Below, piece by piece: positions 13,720 to 21,624 of a stretch of DNA of 30,866 nt. This DNA comes from Acidimicrobiia bacterium (lineage in GTDB: Bacteria > Actinomycetota > Acidimicrobiia > IMCC26256 > JAENVU01): NCBI GenBank assembly GCA_016650415.1, contig JAENVU010000357.1, positions 1-30,866 of the forward strand, read 5' to 3'. The notes beneath the pieces are model-generated. The model saw only the letters and a list, made by a program, of their open reading frames with translations. It was not told where the DNA came from and made no database searches. Made by a program: the position numbers and the translations under genes. How positions within the stretch are numbered: the stretch's first letter is position 1; every line of letters starts with the position of its first letter.

Positions 13720-15302
13720 GACCGTGCCTCGATGCGGGATCCGCGTTCGGCGACCACGGCCACCACGCCGGTCAGGACCATGAGGATGGTGGCCAGGGCC
13801 ATGGCCTGGTCGACGTTGGTGACGCCGGGTCGGCTCAGGAACCGATAGATGGCGACCGGCACCGTCGTGGTCTCAGGCCGGACGATGAACAGGGTTGCGC
13901 CGAACTCGCCGAGGGAGATCGCCGCCGCGAACCCCGCCGCGACCTTTGCCGCGTGGGCGACGATCGGGAGATCGACGGTTCGCCATACCTGCGCCGGACC
14001 GGCACCGAGCATTGCCGCGGTTTCGCGCTGTCGAGGATCGATCGCTCGCAGGACCGGCACCGTGGTCCGCACGACGAACGGCAGTGCGACCAGCGCGTGC
14101 GCGATCGGGATGATCCACCATGACGTGCGCAGGTCGAGTGGTGGCGTGTCGAACACAATGAGGAAACCGAAACCGACCGTCACCGCCGAGACCCCGAGTG
14201 GCAGCAGGACCAACAGCTCCGCCACGCGTGCGATCCCGACCCGACGTCCCGGCCGCGTGAGTGCGTGGGCGAGTGCGAGTCCGAGGGCGACGGCGATGAC
14301 CGTCGCAACGCACGCGACCTTGATCGACGTGGCGATGGCCTGCAGCGGCGACCCGGGCGCGCCGATCGGCGTGGAGGTGAGGTGCGAATAGCCGGCCGCG
14401 CCGTTGGCAAGTGAACGGATCACCAGGTCGCCGAGCGGCACGGTGACCAGCACGGTGGCCGGGAGGAGCCCGAGTGCGAGGAGCAACTGGGATCGGCGAC
14501 TCGTCGGAGGGGGCCGGCGGACCGGCAGGCGCGTCGAGGTGCGCACCCGGCTCGTCATTGCCCCGGCGACGAGCAGTGCCGCGACGACCGCGACGAGCTG
14601 CACGATCGAGAGTGCAGCCGCGGTATGGAGATCCAGGAGTTGTGCGGTCTGGCGGTAGATCTCGGTTTCGATCGTCGCGAATCGGGGTCCGCCGAGGATC
14701 AGGATGACCCCGAACGACGTGAAGCAGAAGAGGAAGACGATCGAACTCGCGGCGACGATCGCCGGCCGGAGCGCGGGAAGCGTCACCGCGGTGAAGGTCA
14801 GGATCGGTCCCGCCCCGAGGCTCTGCGCGGCGTCTTCCTCCGCGGGATCGAGTGCTCGCCAGGCCTCGCCGACGACTCGTACTGCGATCGCGACGTTGAA
14901 GAACACGTGGGCCGTGATGATCGCGGTGAGCGAGCCGCTGAGGCCGAGCGACCGGAACGCCGTTCCGACGACCACCGTCGGGAGCACGAACGGCATCGTG
15001 AGGAGCGCGATCACGAGCCCGCGTCCCCGGAACTGGAATCGGCTCAGCACCGCGGTGGCCGGCAGGGCGACCGCCAGGGTCGCGATGGTGGAGAGCACCG
15101 CCTGCACGACCGTGAACCACAGGACGTGTCGCAGGCTCGGGTCGCGCCAGACCTCGGCGAGAGAACGCAGGTCGAGGGATCCACCGGTGCGGAGGCCGCG
15201 CCCGAGGATCGCGCCCACGGGCCACAGAAAGAAGATGGCGAGGAAGCCGAGCGGGACGGCGACGAGCAGGCCGCGGGCGACGCGTGGGCCGAACGCCCTC
15301 AT
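13716..15302 (-). CDS. thiP: Thiamine ABC transporter permease (two fused permease halves)
   Basis: A 528-residue integral membrane protein with about 12 membrane segments and two BPD_transp_1 modules, as in ThiP and FbpB. The ATPase-contact (EAA) motifs are EAWRALDPAEEDAAQSLGAGPILTFTAVTLPALRPA in the first half and RAIDPRQRETAAMLGAGPAQVWRTVDLPIVAHA in the second. The start MRAFGPRVARG at 15302 overlaps the thiB stop by 4 nt; an upstream Met at 15335 would overlap thiB by 37 nt and is less likely. The stop overlaps thiQ by 4 nt. Confidence 0.88.
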   Translation of the reverse strand: MRAFGPRVARGLLVAVPLGFLAIFFLWPVGAILGRGLRTGGSLDLRSLAEVWRDPSLRHVLWFTVVQAVLSTIATLAVALPATAVLSRFQFRGRGLVIALLTMPFVLPTVVVGTAFRSLGLSGSLTAIITAHVFFNVAIAVRVVGEAWRALDPAEEDAAQSLGAGPILTFTAVTLPALRPAIVAASSIVFLFCFTSFGVILILGGPRFATIETEIYRQTAQLLDLHTAAALSIVQLVAVVAALLVAGAMTSRVRTSTRLPVRRPPPTSRRSQLLLALGLLPATVLVTVPLGDLVIRSLANGAAGYSHLTSTPIGAPGSPLQAIATSIKVACVATVIAVALGLALAHALTRPGRRVGIARVAELLVLLPLGVSAVTVGFGFLIVFDTPPLDLRTSWWIIPIAHALVALPFVVRTTVPVLRAIDPRQRETAAMLGAGPAQVWRTVDLPIVAHAAKVAAGFAAAISLGEFGATLFIVRPETTTVPVAIYRFLSRPGVTNVDQAMALATILMVLTGVVAVVAERGSRIEARS

Positions 15303-16357
15303 CGCAGGACGCGCGCGGTCCACTCGTCGATCCACCCGGCGCGGTCGTGCCCGATCCGGGCCGGGCTGAGGGTGAAGGGATCGGCCGGGATCGTGGCGAA
15401 CTTGGTGAAGACGGCGGGGAGCGGCGTGCCCGGGACCGCGGGGTTGACGAACATCTGAAGCGGCATGTCCGACTGGAATCGACGAGTCAGCATGAAGTCG
15501 ACGAGCGCACGCGCACCGTCAGGATGGGCGGCGCCCCGCAACACGCCCGCGAACTCGACCTGGCGGAAGCACGTGTCGTCGAGCGAGACCGTGGGCGCGG
15601 TCGTGGGCGGCGGGTCCGCGAAGTACACCTCGGCGGGCGGACTCGATGCGTAACTCACGACCAGTGGCCGGTCGCCCTTGCCTCCGCCGGCGCCGGAGAA
15701 CTCCCCGTTGTAGGCCTGTTCCCACCCGTCGACCGCCTTGACCCCGTTGGCGCGGAGCCGGTCCCAGTACTGGGGCCACGCGGTACCGAAGCGGGCGACC
15801 GTGGCGGCGACGAATGCCAACCCCGGTGAGGACGTTGCCGGATTCTCGACGACGAGCAGGTCGCGGTACTGCGACTGGGTGAGGTCGTCGAGGGTCTTCG
15901 GAATTTCCAGGTGGTGCTCGGAGAAGTACTTCCGGTCGGCGTTGACGCAGACGTCGCCGAAGTCGATCGGCGTCGCGTGGTTCGTCGGGTCGAGCCGGAG
16001 GGCGCGCGGAATCGCCTCGATGCCGGCGGCGCGGTATCGGGCGAACACGTTCTCGGAAAGCGCTCGGGTGAGGAACGTGTTGTCGACACCGAACATCACG
16101 TCGCCGAGCGGCGCGTTCTTCGTGAGGATCACCTGGTTGAGTGCGACGCCGGCATCCCCGTTCTTCAGGATGCGTACTTTCCAACCGGTCTGCCGGGTGA
16201 AGGCGCGCATCACCGGCTTCGAGATCGCGAACGAATCGTGGGTGACGAGCGTGACTGTCTTGGTGGCGCTGCCACCACTCGAGTTGCTCGAGCCGCACGC
16301 GCCGAGCGCGAGCGCGGCCGCGGCCGTCAGAAGGACGACAAGGGTGCGTCGAGACAT
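15299..16357 (-). CDS. thiB: Thiamine ABC transporter substrate-binding lipoprotein
   Basis: A 352-residue periplasmic-type binding protein anchored as a lipoprotein. The signal sequence MSRRTLVVLLTAAAALALGAC has a lipobox LGAC with lipidated Cys21, followed by a Ser/Gly linker. The mature part starts TKTVTLVTHDSFAISKPVMRAFTRQTGWKVRILKNGDAG, very like ThiB proteins, and has LGDVMFGVDNTFLTRAL and TPIDFGDVCVNADRKYF. I chose the ATG at 16357 because GGAG lies 9 nt upstream; an ATG 15 nt earlier (16372) would overlap the pyrophosphokinase stop by 14 nt. It begins 1 nt after that stop. It captures thiamine or its phosphates and hands them to ThiP. Confidence 0.9.
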   Translation of the reverse strand: MSRRTLVVLLTAAAALALGACGSSNSSGGSATKTVTLVTHDSFAISKPVMRAFTRQTGWKVRILKNGDAGVALNQVILTKNAPLGDVMFGVDNTFLTRALSENVFARYRAAGIEAIPRALRLDPTNHATPIDFGDVCVNADRKYFSEHHLEIPKTLDDLTQSQYRDLLVVENPATSSPGLAFVAATVARFGTAWPQYWDRLRANGVKAVDGWEQAYNGEFSGAGGGKGDRPLVVSYASSPPAEVYFADPPPTTAPTVSLDDTCFRQVEFAGVLRGAAHPDGARALVDFMLTRRFQSDMPLQMFVNPAVPGTPLPAVFTKFATIPADPFTLSPARIGHDRAGWIDEWTARVLR

Positions 16358-16358
16358 C

Positions 16359-16997
16359 TCAGTGATCTCCATCCGGTTGAATCAGGAACAAGGTGCCGCC
16401 GCGCACGCTGACCGTTGCCGGCGAGGTGACGATCTCGTTGCTCACGCCGAGGGTCGATGTGGCCGAGAGCTCGGCATCCTGGAGTGCCCAGCGCAGACCG
16501 GTGGTCGTGACCCCTCGCGCCGGCCCACCGACGGCGAGCAACGTGACGATGCTCGCGACGCGGCCGGTCACGGTCACGTCGTGATGCACGACGTGAATGC
16601 GGTCGGTGCCGACGAGCGCGATGATGCGCATCGGGGCCCAGGCCGGGTCGGCCAGCGCGGCGAGTCCGGCCAGGTGGTGGTCGGTCCGACCGCCCCCGAG
16701 ACCGATCACCGTCAGTTCGGTCGCGCCCGCGTCGAGCGCGACGTCCAGGGCGAGTTCCAGGTCGGTCGCCTGCTTGTCGGTCGGGTGTCGCTCGATGCGC
16801 GCACCGTCACGGGTCGCTCGATCGAGCTGCGCCGGGTCGACGGAATCGAAGTCGCCGACGACGATGTCGGGCGCGAGCCCCAACGCATACACGTGCGCGA
16901 GGCCGGAATCCGCGGCGACGACGAGGCCGTCGCGCGGCAGGGTGTCGAGCCAGATCTCGTCGGGTGGATCGCCGCCGGCCGCCACGATTGCGTGCAT
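16359..16997 (-). CDS. thiN: Thiamine pyrophosphokinase (thiamine diphosphokinase)
   Basis: Transfers pyrophosphate from ATP to thiamine, making thiamine diphosphate; cytoplasmic. The 212-residue protein has the family motifs AADSG (28-32), VVGDFDSVD (46-54), the Asp-Lys-Gln...Thr-Asp-Leu-Glu stretch at about 74-81, and GLGGGRTDHHLAG (99-111). The C-terminal domain has the GVTTTGLRWALQDAELSATSTLGVSNE beta-roll motif, matching thiamine-binding Ser/Asn residues. First gene of the thiamine operon, so imported thiamine is activated directly. The ATG at 16997 has GAGG 6 nt upstream, inside a hairpin that can hide it. A longer frame from 17021 is possible but would start within the hairpin's far side and lacks a binding site. 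Confidence 0.9.
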   Translation of the reverse strand: MHAIVAAGGDPPDEIWLDTLPRDGLVVAADSGLAHVYALGLAPDIVVGDFDSVDPAQLDRATRDGARIERHPTDKQATDLELALDVALDAGATELTVIGLGGGRTDHHLAGLAALADPAWAPMRIIALVGTDRIHVVHHDVTVTGRVASIVTLLAVGGPARGVTTTGLRWALQDAELSATSTLGVSNEIVTSPATVSVRGGTLFLIQPDGDH

Positions 16998-17001
16998 TGC
17001 C

Positions 17002-17018
17002 GTCCTCGGGTCGAGGAC
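17002..17018 (-). promoter_or_regulatory. Hairpin sequestering the thiN ribosome binding site
   Basis: On the minus-strand transcript GTCCTCG (17018 to 17012) pairs perfectly with CGAGGAC (17008 to 17002) across a 3-nt loop. The 3' arm holds the GAGG that serves the ATG at 16997. This is the expected expression platform of a riboswitch that acts on translation. Confidence 0.65.
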
Positions 17019-17045
17019 CACTCCGGCGCGTACGGAAGGCTGGGA

Positions 17046-17134
17046 AGACTCCCTGCGCCGGCATGATCCGGATCAGGTGGTAACGGTCGAGGGCTGCGTG
17101 CCCGCCTCTCAGCCCGGCGCACCGGACTCCCGTG
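17046..17134 (-). promoter_or_regulatory. TPP riboswitch (THI element)
   Basis: The minus strand carries the conserved TPP aptamer core: GGGCTGAGAGG (about 17115-17105, including the CTGAGA box), the CCCT-GACC junction, and ACCTGATCCGGATCATGCC followed by GGCGCAGGGAG (17079 to 17049). The 5' CACGGGAGTC pairs with the 3' GCAGGGAG region in the usual P1/P2 manner. It lies 49 nt before the thiN start and controls the thiN-thiBPQ operon; TPP binding should reduce expression. Confidence 0.95.
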
Positions 17135-17146
17135 TTGACGTCAGGA

Positions 17147-17152
17147 CCCTAC
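17147..17152 (-). promoter_or_regulatory. Putative -10 (TAGGGT) of the riboswitch-thiamine operon
   Basis: Minus-strand TANNNT hexamer ending 12-13 nt before the aptamer's 5' edge, so transcription would start near 17140. No good -35 is visible at the usual distance. Confidence 0.5.
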
Positions 17153-17184
17153 CGCGCGAGCCGGGCCCGGGTCGGTGGGCTTTC

Positions 17185-17892
17185 CTAGACGAGCGTGGCC
17201 CGCACCACCAAGCGTTGTGCCGACGAACCCAGCGGGTGACACGTGAAGAGCGTCAGCGTGTGGCCCGGTGTCTGCTCCGTGATCCAGACCGCGTCGGGCG
17301 TGACGACGAACAACTCGGTGACGACGTAGTGGAACGGCCGCCCGTCGGCGGCGACGAGCGTGATCGCATCACCGGGGACGAGATTGCCGACATCGTGGAA
17401 TGGTGCGCTGTGGCTGTTGCGGTGACCGGCAATGACCGCGTTGCCGAACCCACCGGGAGGCGCGGTGCCCGGCCAGTGGGAGGGGCCGAGGTCGATGGAC
17501 TGTTGGGTGATCTGGTCGCGCAGATCGGTGTCGAGTCCGATCTTGGGAATCTGGATCCGTCCGATGAGTTGGATCGGGAGGATGACGTCGGGCGCGGGGA
17601 CGTCGGCCGGCTGGAGCAGCCCGGCGGGCGGCGGCGAGGGAGGGCTCGCGGGCGGCGCGGTCGGGGTGGTCGTGGTGCTGGGTCGATCGGGCTTCGGCGG
17701 GTCGGTGCGGACGGTCGGGGTGTGCGCCGACGCGGTGCGGGGCAGGAGGCCGTGGGCAACCCGGCGGGCCGGAGTCGAGGTGGACGTCAGGATCAGGACC
17801 GCGACCAGAGCGACCGCAGCCGCGAGCGCGATCGCACCGAGCGCGACGCGACGCGTCCGCGAAAGTGTCGGATCTGACCGTGCGCCTGGCAT
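17185..17892 (-). CDS. Class E sortase
   Basis: A membrane-anchored transpeptidase that attaches LPxTG-like surface proteins in high-GC Gram-positives. With the start at 17892 (GGAGG 7 nt upstream) it has 235 residues: one membrane segment near 16-36, a Pro/Thr-rich linker (about 50-95), then the sortase domain. Catalytic residues in this numbering are His157 (NAVIAGHRNSHSAPF), Cys218 (TLTLFTCHPLGSS) and Arg227 (SAQRLVV). TLFTC and the HPLGSSAQR stretch fit class E or closely related class D. An ATG at 17913 would add seven residues but has no better binding site. No candidate substrate with an LAxTG-type tail is seen in the window. It ends 33 nt before the presumed riboswitch promoter. Confidence 0.88.
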   Translation of the reverse strand: MPGARSDPTLSRTRRVALGAIALAAAVALVAVLILTSTSTPARRVAHGLLPRTASAHTPTVRTDPPKPDRPSTTTTPTAPPASPPSPPPAGLLQPADVPAPDVILPIQLIGRIQIPKIGLDTDLRDQITQQSIDLGPSHWPGTAPPGGFGNAVIAGHRNSHSAPFHDVGNLVPGDAITLVAADGRPFHYVVTELFVVTPDAVWITEQTPGHTLTLFTCHPLGSSAQRLVVRATLV

Positions 17893-18095
17893 CGAACATC
17901 CTCCGGACCGCATGGGGTCCGCCTGGGGAACCCCGCCGAATCCGCCATCCGCGAGCGATCACCCAGATTTCCGCCGAGTCAGTTTGTTAGCTCATGCACC
18001 ATTCTGAGGCAAGGCGGGGGGTTCGATCGTGACCAATCCTTTCACCCCTCTTAGTGCTATTCGCGCGGAGTGCGGTTCCGGTCGCGCGAGGCGTG

Positions 18096-18644
18096 TCACT
18101 CGGCGGTTCCCCGATCCGGAGACGTTGCGCGGAGAACGACCTCGGCCTGCCACCGCTGTTCGGGCCACCCTCGTCGTCCCCGCGTCCGCTGCACCCGATG
18201 GAGCCAGTCGACGACGGTGTCCGGTTGATGTCCGAGCAGTACGAGCGCGCTGCCGATGACCGCGCCGGTACGGCCGCGCCCGCCGTGGCAGTGCACGACC
18301 ACTCCTTCACCGGCGGACCACCGATCCGCGACGAGCGCAGCGGCGACGCGGATTCGGAGTTCGTCGCGTTCGGGATCCGGGGGAGTGCGCCGGCCGATGA
18401 GGTCCGAGAGTCGACTCGCATGCACGGTCAGTGGTGTGGCGTCGTACTTCGAGACGTCGCGGGTGAGGTCGACCACATGGGCGAAGCCGCGTTCGGCGAG
18501 CGTGTCCCACACCCCCGCACGCGGATAGGCCATCCCCGCGAGCGGCGTCGGTTCGGCACAGACCCACCAGAGATCTCCCGGTACCGAGAGCGTTCCGATG
18601 AACCCGGGTCGAGCGCCGGGGGGAAGGAGGGCGGGCGGTGTCAC
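18096..18644 (-). CDS. Protein-tyrosine/dual-specificity phosphatase-like protein
   Basis: A 182-residue protein with the phosphatase P-loop Cys-x5-Arg: VVVHCHGGRGRTGAV, nucleophile Cys119 and Arg125, followed by the usual Thr. Upstream, FAHVVDLTRDVSKYD (54-68) may supply the general acid. The size fits a compact cysteine phosphatase of the DSP/PTP superfamily; the substrate (protein, phosphoinositide or nucleotide) cannot be read. The GTG start overlaps the stop of the luciferase-like gene by 4 nt (GTGA), so expression is coupled. The tail after LHRVQRTRGRRGWPEQRWQAEVVLR is basic. Confidence 0.8.
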   Translation of the reverse strand: MTPPALLPPGARPGFIGTLSVPGDLWWVCAEPTPLAGMAYPRAGVWDTLAERGFAHVVDLTRDVSKYDATPLTVHASRLSDLIGRRTPPDPERDELRIRVAAALVADRWSAGEGVVVHCHGGRGRTGAVIGSALVLLGHQPDTVVDWLHRVQRTRGRRGWPEQRWQAEVVLRATSPDRGTAE

Positions 18645-19396
18645 CCGCGGGCGGCGATGAGGGATTCCAGCGGCCCGAGGTCGTAGGGCGCGCCGACCAT
18701 CACGATGAAGTGCTCCGCTCCGGCCGCGAGGTACGCGTCCAGATTGTCGACCTCGTTGGGCTGGATCGCGACGGTGCGCTCGATCTCCTTCGGTGAGCGA
18801 CCCTGCTTCTCGCACCACTCGTCGAGGACCGCGTTCTTGTGGGCGAAGTTGTCGGGCGGTCCGAACGAGTTCCACGCATCGGCGTACTCGGCGACGAGGC
18901 GAAGGGTGACTTTCTCGCCCGCGCCCCCGATCAGGATCGGGACGTCTCCGTCCGGTGGAGGGACCAGTGCACCGAGGCGGTCGGCGATCTTGGGGAGTGC
19001 CGTCGCGAAGTCGGCCAGGCGGCTGCCGGCGGTGCCGAACTCGTAGCCGTATTCGGTGTAGTCACGTTCGAACCATCCCGAGCCGATACCCAATACGAAC
19101 CGGCCGTGACTGAGGAGGTCGATGGTCCGGGCCATGTCGGCGAGGAGTTGGGGGTTGCGGTACGAGTTGCAGGTGACGAGGGCTCCGATGTGGGCGTGCT
19201 CGGTGTCGACGGCCATGGCCGAGAGCAGCGTGTAGGCCTCGTAGTGATTGGCATCGGGGTTGCCGTACAGCGGGAAGAAATGGTCCCAGATCCAGATGCT
19301 GTCGGCGCCGAGCGCGTCGGCGGCCTTCCATGCGGCACGGAGTTCGTCCACCGTGCCGACCTGGGGGTGCAACTGCACTCCGACTTTGAACGACAT
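18641..19396 (-). CDS. Luciferase-like (LLM class) F420/flavin-dependent oxidoreductase
   Basis: A 251-residue TIM-barrel oxidoreductase of the bacterial luciferase superfamily. It begins MSFKVGVQLHPQVGTVDELRAAWKAADALGADSIWIWDHFFPLYG, typical of actinobacterial F420-dependent members, and has VTCNSYRNPQLLADMARTIDLLSHGRFVLGIGSGWFERDYTEYGYEFGT (about 85-133) and VPILIGGAGEKVTLRLVAEYADAWN (about 151-175). Coenzyme F420 is the probable cofactor, since the DHFFPL and IGSGW motifs are usual there, but FMN is not excluded. The ATG at 19396 has GGAGG 10 nt upstream. It is coupled to the phosphatase gene. Confidence 0.87.
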   Translation of the reverse strand: MSFKVGVQLHPQVGTVDELRAAWKAADALGADSIWIWDHFFPLYGNPDANHYEAYTLLSAMAVDTEHAHIGALVTCNSYRNPQLLADMARTIDLLSHGRFVLGIGSGWFERDYTEYGYEFGTAGSRLADFATALPKIADRLGALVPPPDGDVPILIGGAGEKVTLRLVAEYADAWNSFGPPDNFAHKNAVLDEWCEKQGRSPKEIERTVAIQPNEVDNLDAYLAAGAEHFIVMVGAPYDLGPLESLIAARG

Positions 19397-19436
19397 GGTG
19401 GTTGCCTCCATTGGATCGCGCGTGGGTCGGCGCGGC

Positions 19437-19442
19437 ACACTA
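19437..19442 (-). promoter_or_regulatory. Putative -10 (TAGTGT) of the LLM-phosphatase operon
   Basis: Minus-strand TANNNT hexamer 40 nt before the ATG at 19396; the resulting leader of about 33 nt would contain the GGAGG binding site. Confidence 0.35.
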
Positions 19443-19461
19443 CCGAGAGAGGGGAGAAGGC

Positions 19462-19908
19462 ATGTTCATCACGAATCATGTGTTGGCCGGAGCCGTGGCC
19501 GGGACGGTCTTCCGAGATCGTCCGGTCGCCGCCTTCGGATTGGGGTTCGCGACCCACGTGGCCATGGACATGGTCCCGCATTGGGGGAATCCCGAACTCG
19601 GCCGGGACGGGTTCTACGCAGTGGCGAAACGAGACGGCCTCCTGGGGCTGGCGACGGTCGCCCTGATCACCGCAGCCGGGGTCCCGCCCCGCCGGGCGCT
19701 GATCTCGGGCATGGCCGGCGCGGCGATCCTCGATTCGGACAAGCCGAGCGAATATTTCTTCGGGGTCAATCCGCTGCCCCGCTGGTTGGACCGGATGCAC
19801 AAACGGATTCAACGGGAGTCTCCCGAGGGAATGCGGGTCGAGGTCGCGGGCGGTGTCGCCCTGGCGTGCGGGGCGGCTGCGCTGCTGGTTCGGGCCCGGC
19901 AGCGCTGA
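19462..19908 (+). CDS. Small membrane-associated protein with NH/HxxxDxxPH motif
   Basis: A 148-residue protein of a family I know only as uncharacterised. It starts MFITNHVLAGAVAG and has FATHVAMDMVPHWGN (29-43), a His-x3-Asp-x3-His pattern reminiscent of the metal motif in YdjM-like membrane hydrolases and zinc-dependent phospholipases. Hydrophobic segments lie at about 6-35, 60-78 and 124-143. The central ILDSDKPSEYFFGVNPLPRWLDRMHKRIQRESPEGM is conserved-looking. GGGAG lies 8 nt before the ATG. It is divergent from the LLM gene and ends just inside the palindrome before the Fae-like gene. Metal-dependent hydrolase activity is speculation. Confidence 0.6.
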   Translation: MFITNHVLAGAVAGTVFRDRPVAAFGLGFATHVAMDMVPHWGNPELGRDGFYAVAKRDGLLGLATVALITAAGVPPRRALISGMAGAAILDSDKPSEYFFGVNPLPRWLDRMHKRIQRESPEGMRVEVAGGVALACGAAALLVRARQR

Positions 19909-19922
19909 CCGACCGCTCGGTC
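19907..19922. promoter_or_regulatory. Palindrome upstream of the Fae-fadE30-ipdF operon, possible TetR-type operator
   Basis: GACCGA and TCGGTC are perfect inverted repeats with a 4-nt spacer, at -31 to -16 from the Fae GTG. It overlaps the stop of the previous gene and sits against the CAACAT hexamer (19926-19931) that would be the -10. TetR-family repressors of acyl-CoA pathways often use such sites. Confidence 0.4.
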
Positions 19923-19925
19923 TGA

Positions 19926-19931
19926 CAACAT
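19926..19931 (+). promoter_or_regulatory. Putative -10 (CAACAT) of the Fae-like gene
   Basis: Ends 6 nt before the GTG at 19938 with no Shine-Dalgarno sequence. It matches TANNNT only at the A and last T, so support is weaker than for other genes. Confidence 0.3.
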
Positions 19932-19937
19932 GCCCGG

Positions 19938-20432
19938 GTGCAGATCGGTGAGAGTTTCGTCGGGGAGGGCCTCGAAGCGGCCCATGTGAACACAGTGCTG
20001 GGGGAACGCACGGGCCCGGTCGGCACCGCGTGGGCCTCGGCGCTGGCGTCTCCCACCCGCGGTCATGCCCCGTTCGTCGCGATCATCCAGCCGGGCCTGG
20101 CGGTCCAACCGCCCACGTTGTTCGTCAACAAGGCCGGGATTCCCGGCGAGCGCCACGCGGAGATGACGTGGGGCGCCGCGCAGGCCGGGATCGCCGCCGG
20201 CGTCGCTGACGCGGTGGACGACGACATCATCACCGGCGACTGGATCACCGCACTCGTGATCATCGCGGCGGTCTGGGTCAACCCGCAGGCGGCGGACGCC
20301 ACGGCGGTCTTCGCCAACAACCGGGAAGCAGCCCGAGGTGCGTTGCTCACCGGCGCACGCGGCGGTTCGCCGATCGCCGAGGTCCTCGCCGCGCGCACGG
20401 ACCCCTGGAACCCGTTCTACCGGCCCCGCTGA
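19938..20432 (+). CDS. fae: Formaldehyde-activating enzyme (Fae) homologue
   Basis: Fae condenses formaldehyde with tetrahydromethanopterin in methylotrophs. This 164-residue protein aligns over the full domain: IGESFVGEGLEAAHVNTVLG at the N-terminus (His16 matches the catalytic His of Fae), TGPVGTAWASAL, FVAIIQPGLAVQPPTLFVNKAGI, WGAAQAGIAAGVADAVDDDII and LVIIAAVWVNPQAAD. One difference from the methylotroph enzyme as I remember it: the Asp of the AHIDL motif is Asn here (AHVNT). The GTG start has no ribosome binding site. fadE30 begins 7 nt after the stop, so the gene leads an operon of steroid-ring catabolism. No other methanopterin genes are in the window. Whether the true role is formaldehyde capture or something else is open. 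Confidence 0.8.
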   Translation: MQIGESFVGEGLEAAHVNTVLGERTGPVGTAWASALASPTRGHAPFVAIIQPGLAVQPPTLFVNKAGIPGERHAEMTWGAAQAGIAAGVADAVDDDIITGDWITALVIIAAVWVNPQAADATAVFANNREAARGALLTGARGGSPIAEVLAARTDPWNPFYRPR

Positions 20433-20439
20433 TTTTCCG

Positions 20440-21624
20440 ATGGACCTACGTTTTTCTGCGGAGCACGACGCGTTCCGCGCCGAGGCGCGGGACTGGCTCG
20501 TCAGCAAGCTCGAGGGCGAGTTCGCCGGGGTGCGCGGTCGTGGCGGCCCGGGTGACGAGCACGCCCTCTTCGAGGAACGCCTGGCCTGGGAGCGAGCGCT
20601 CGGTGCCGTGGGCTGGACGTGCCTCTCGTGGCCACGCGAGTACGGCGGACGCGACGCCTCACTGCTGGAGCAAGTGATCTTCTACGAGGAGTACGCCCGC
20701 GCCGGGGGTCCCGGCCGGGTCGGTCTCGTCGGCGAGGGTCTGATCGGTCCGACGATCCTGCATTTCGGATCCGACGAGCAACGAGCAAGGTTCCTTCCGA
20801 AGATCTCAAGCGGCGAAGAGCAGTGGTGCCAGGGATATTCCGAGCCCAATGCGGGATCGGATCTGGCGAACCTCTCGACCCGGGCCGAGCTCGACGGCGA
20901 CGAGTGGGTCATCAACGGCCAGAAGGTCTGGACGTCGCTCGCGCACTGGGCGCAGTGGTGCTTCGTGCTCGCCCGCACCGACCGCGACGCACCTCGTCAC
21001 CGGGGGATCTCGTACCTCCTGGTGCCGATGGATCAACCGGGGATCGAGATCCGTCCGATCGAACAGATCACCGGCACATCGGAGTTCAACGAGGTGTTCT
21101 TCGACGGTGCGCGGACCGCGTCCGATCTCGTCGTCGGTGAGGTCAACGGTGGCTGGAAGGTCGCCATGGGCACACTGGCGTTCGAGCGCGGCGCCCTCAC
21201 GCTCGGCCAGCAGCTCGGGTTCGCCCACGAATGGCAGGAGATGGTGGGGAACGCCCGTGAGCGGGGGATCAATACGGATCCCGTCATGCGGCAGAAGTTG
21301 GCGCAAGTCTACATCGAAGTCGAGATCATGCGGTACACCGCGATGCGAGGGTTGACGGCGATGAGTCGCGGTGAACTGACCCGGGAGACGTCGATCGGGA
21401 AGTTGTTCTGGGCCGGGTTGCACCGGCGGATGGGTGAACTCGCGATGGAAGTGCTCGGGCCGTGGTCCGAAGTCGCGGACGCGTTCCCGTACGAACTCAC
21501 CCGCGCTCAGGCGATGTTCCTCTACACCCGCGCCGACACGATCTACGGCGGGTCCAACCAGATTCAACGCAACATCATCGGCGAACGGGTCCTCGGCCTG
21601 CCGCCCGAACCGAAGGTGACGTGA
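20440..21624 (+). CDS. fadE30: Acyl-CoA dehydrogenase of the FadE30 type (HIP pathway)
   Basis: A 394-residue FAD-dependent acyl-CoA dehydrogenase. Compared from memory with mycobacterial FadE30, long stretches agree: GWTCLSWPREYGGRDAS, EQWCQGYSEPNAGSDLANLSTRAELDGDEWVINGQKVWTSLAHWAQWCFVLART, RPIEQITGTSEFNEVFFD, NGGWKVAMGTLAFERGALTLGQQ, and the C-terminal FLYTRADTIYGGSNQIQRNIIGERVLGLP. FadE30 is assigned to beta-oxidation of the propionyl side chain of HIP-CoA, the C/D-ring remnant of steroids. No clear ribosome binding site precedes the ATG at 20440. It shares a TGATG stop-start with the ipdF-like gene, the same partner as in mycobacteria. Related FadE enzymes are a lesser alternative. Confidence 0.85.
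   Translation: MDLRFSAEHDAFRAEARDWLVSKLEGEFAGVRGRGGPGDEHALFEERLAWERALGAVGWTCLSWPREYGGRDASLLEQVIFYEEYARAGGPGRVGLVGEGLIGPTILHFGSDEQRARFLPKISSGEEQWCQGYSEPNAGSDLANLSTRAELDGDEWVINGQKVWTSLAHWAQWCFVLARTDRDAPRHRGISYLLVPMDQPGIEIRPIEQITGTSEFNEVFFDGARTASDLVVGEVNGGWKVAMGTLAFERGALTLGQQLGFAHEWQEMVGNARERGINTDPVMRQKLAQVYIEVEIMRYTAMRGLTAMSRGELTRETSIGKLFWAGLHRRMGELAMEVLGPWSEVADAFPYELTRAQAMFLYTRADTIYGGSNQIQRNIIGERVLGLPPEPKVT

Noticed and set aside
18029..18259. Open frame in the gap between the sortase and the phosphatase
   Set aside because: Arg-rich, mostly antisense to the phosphatase, no ribosome binding site or motif. I see no gene in 17893-18095; a TTGCCT-N17-TAACAA pair there (minus strand) might be the sortase promoter but is weak.
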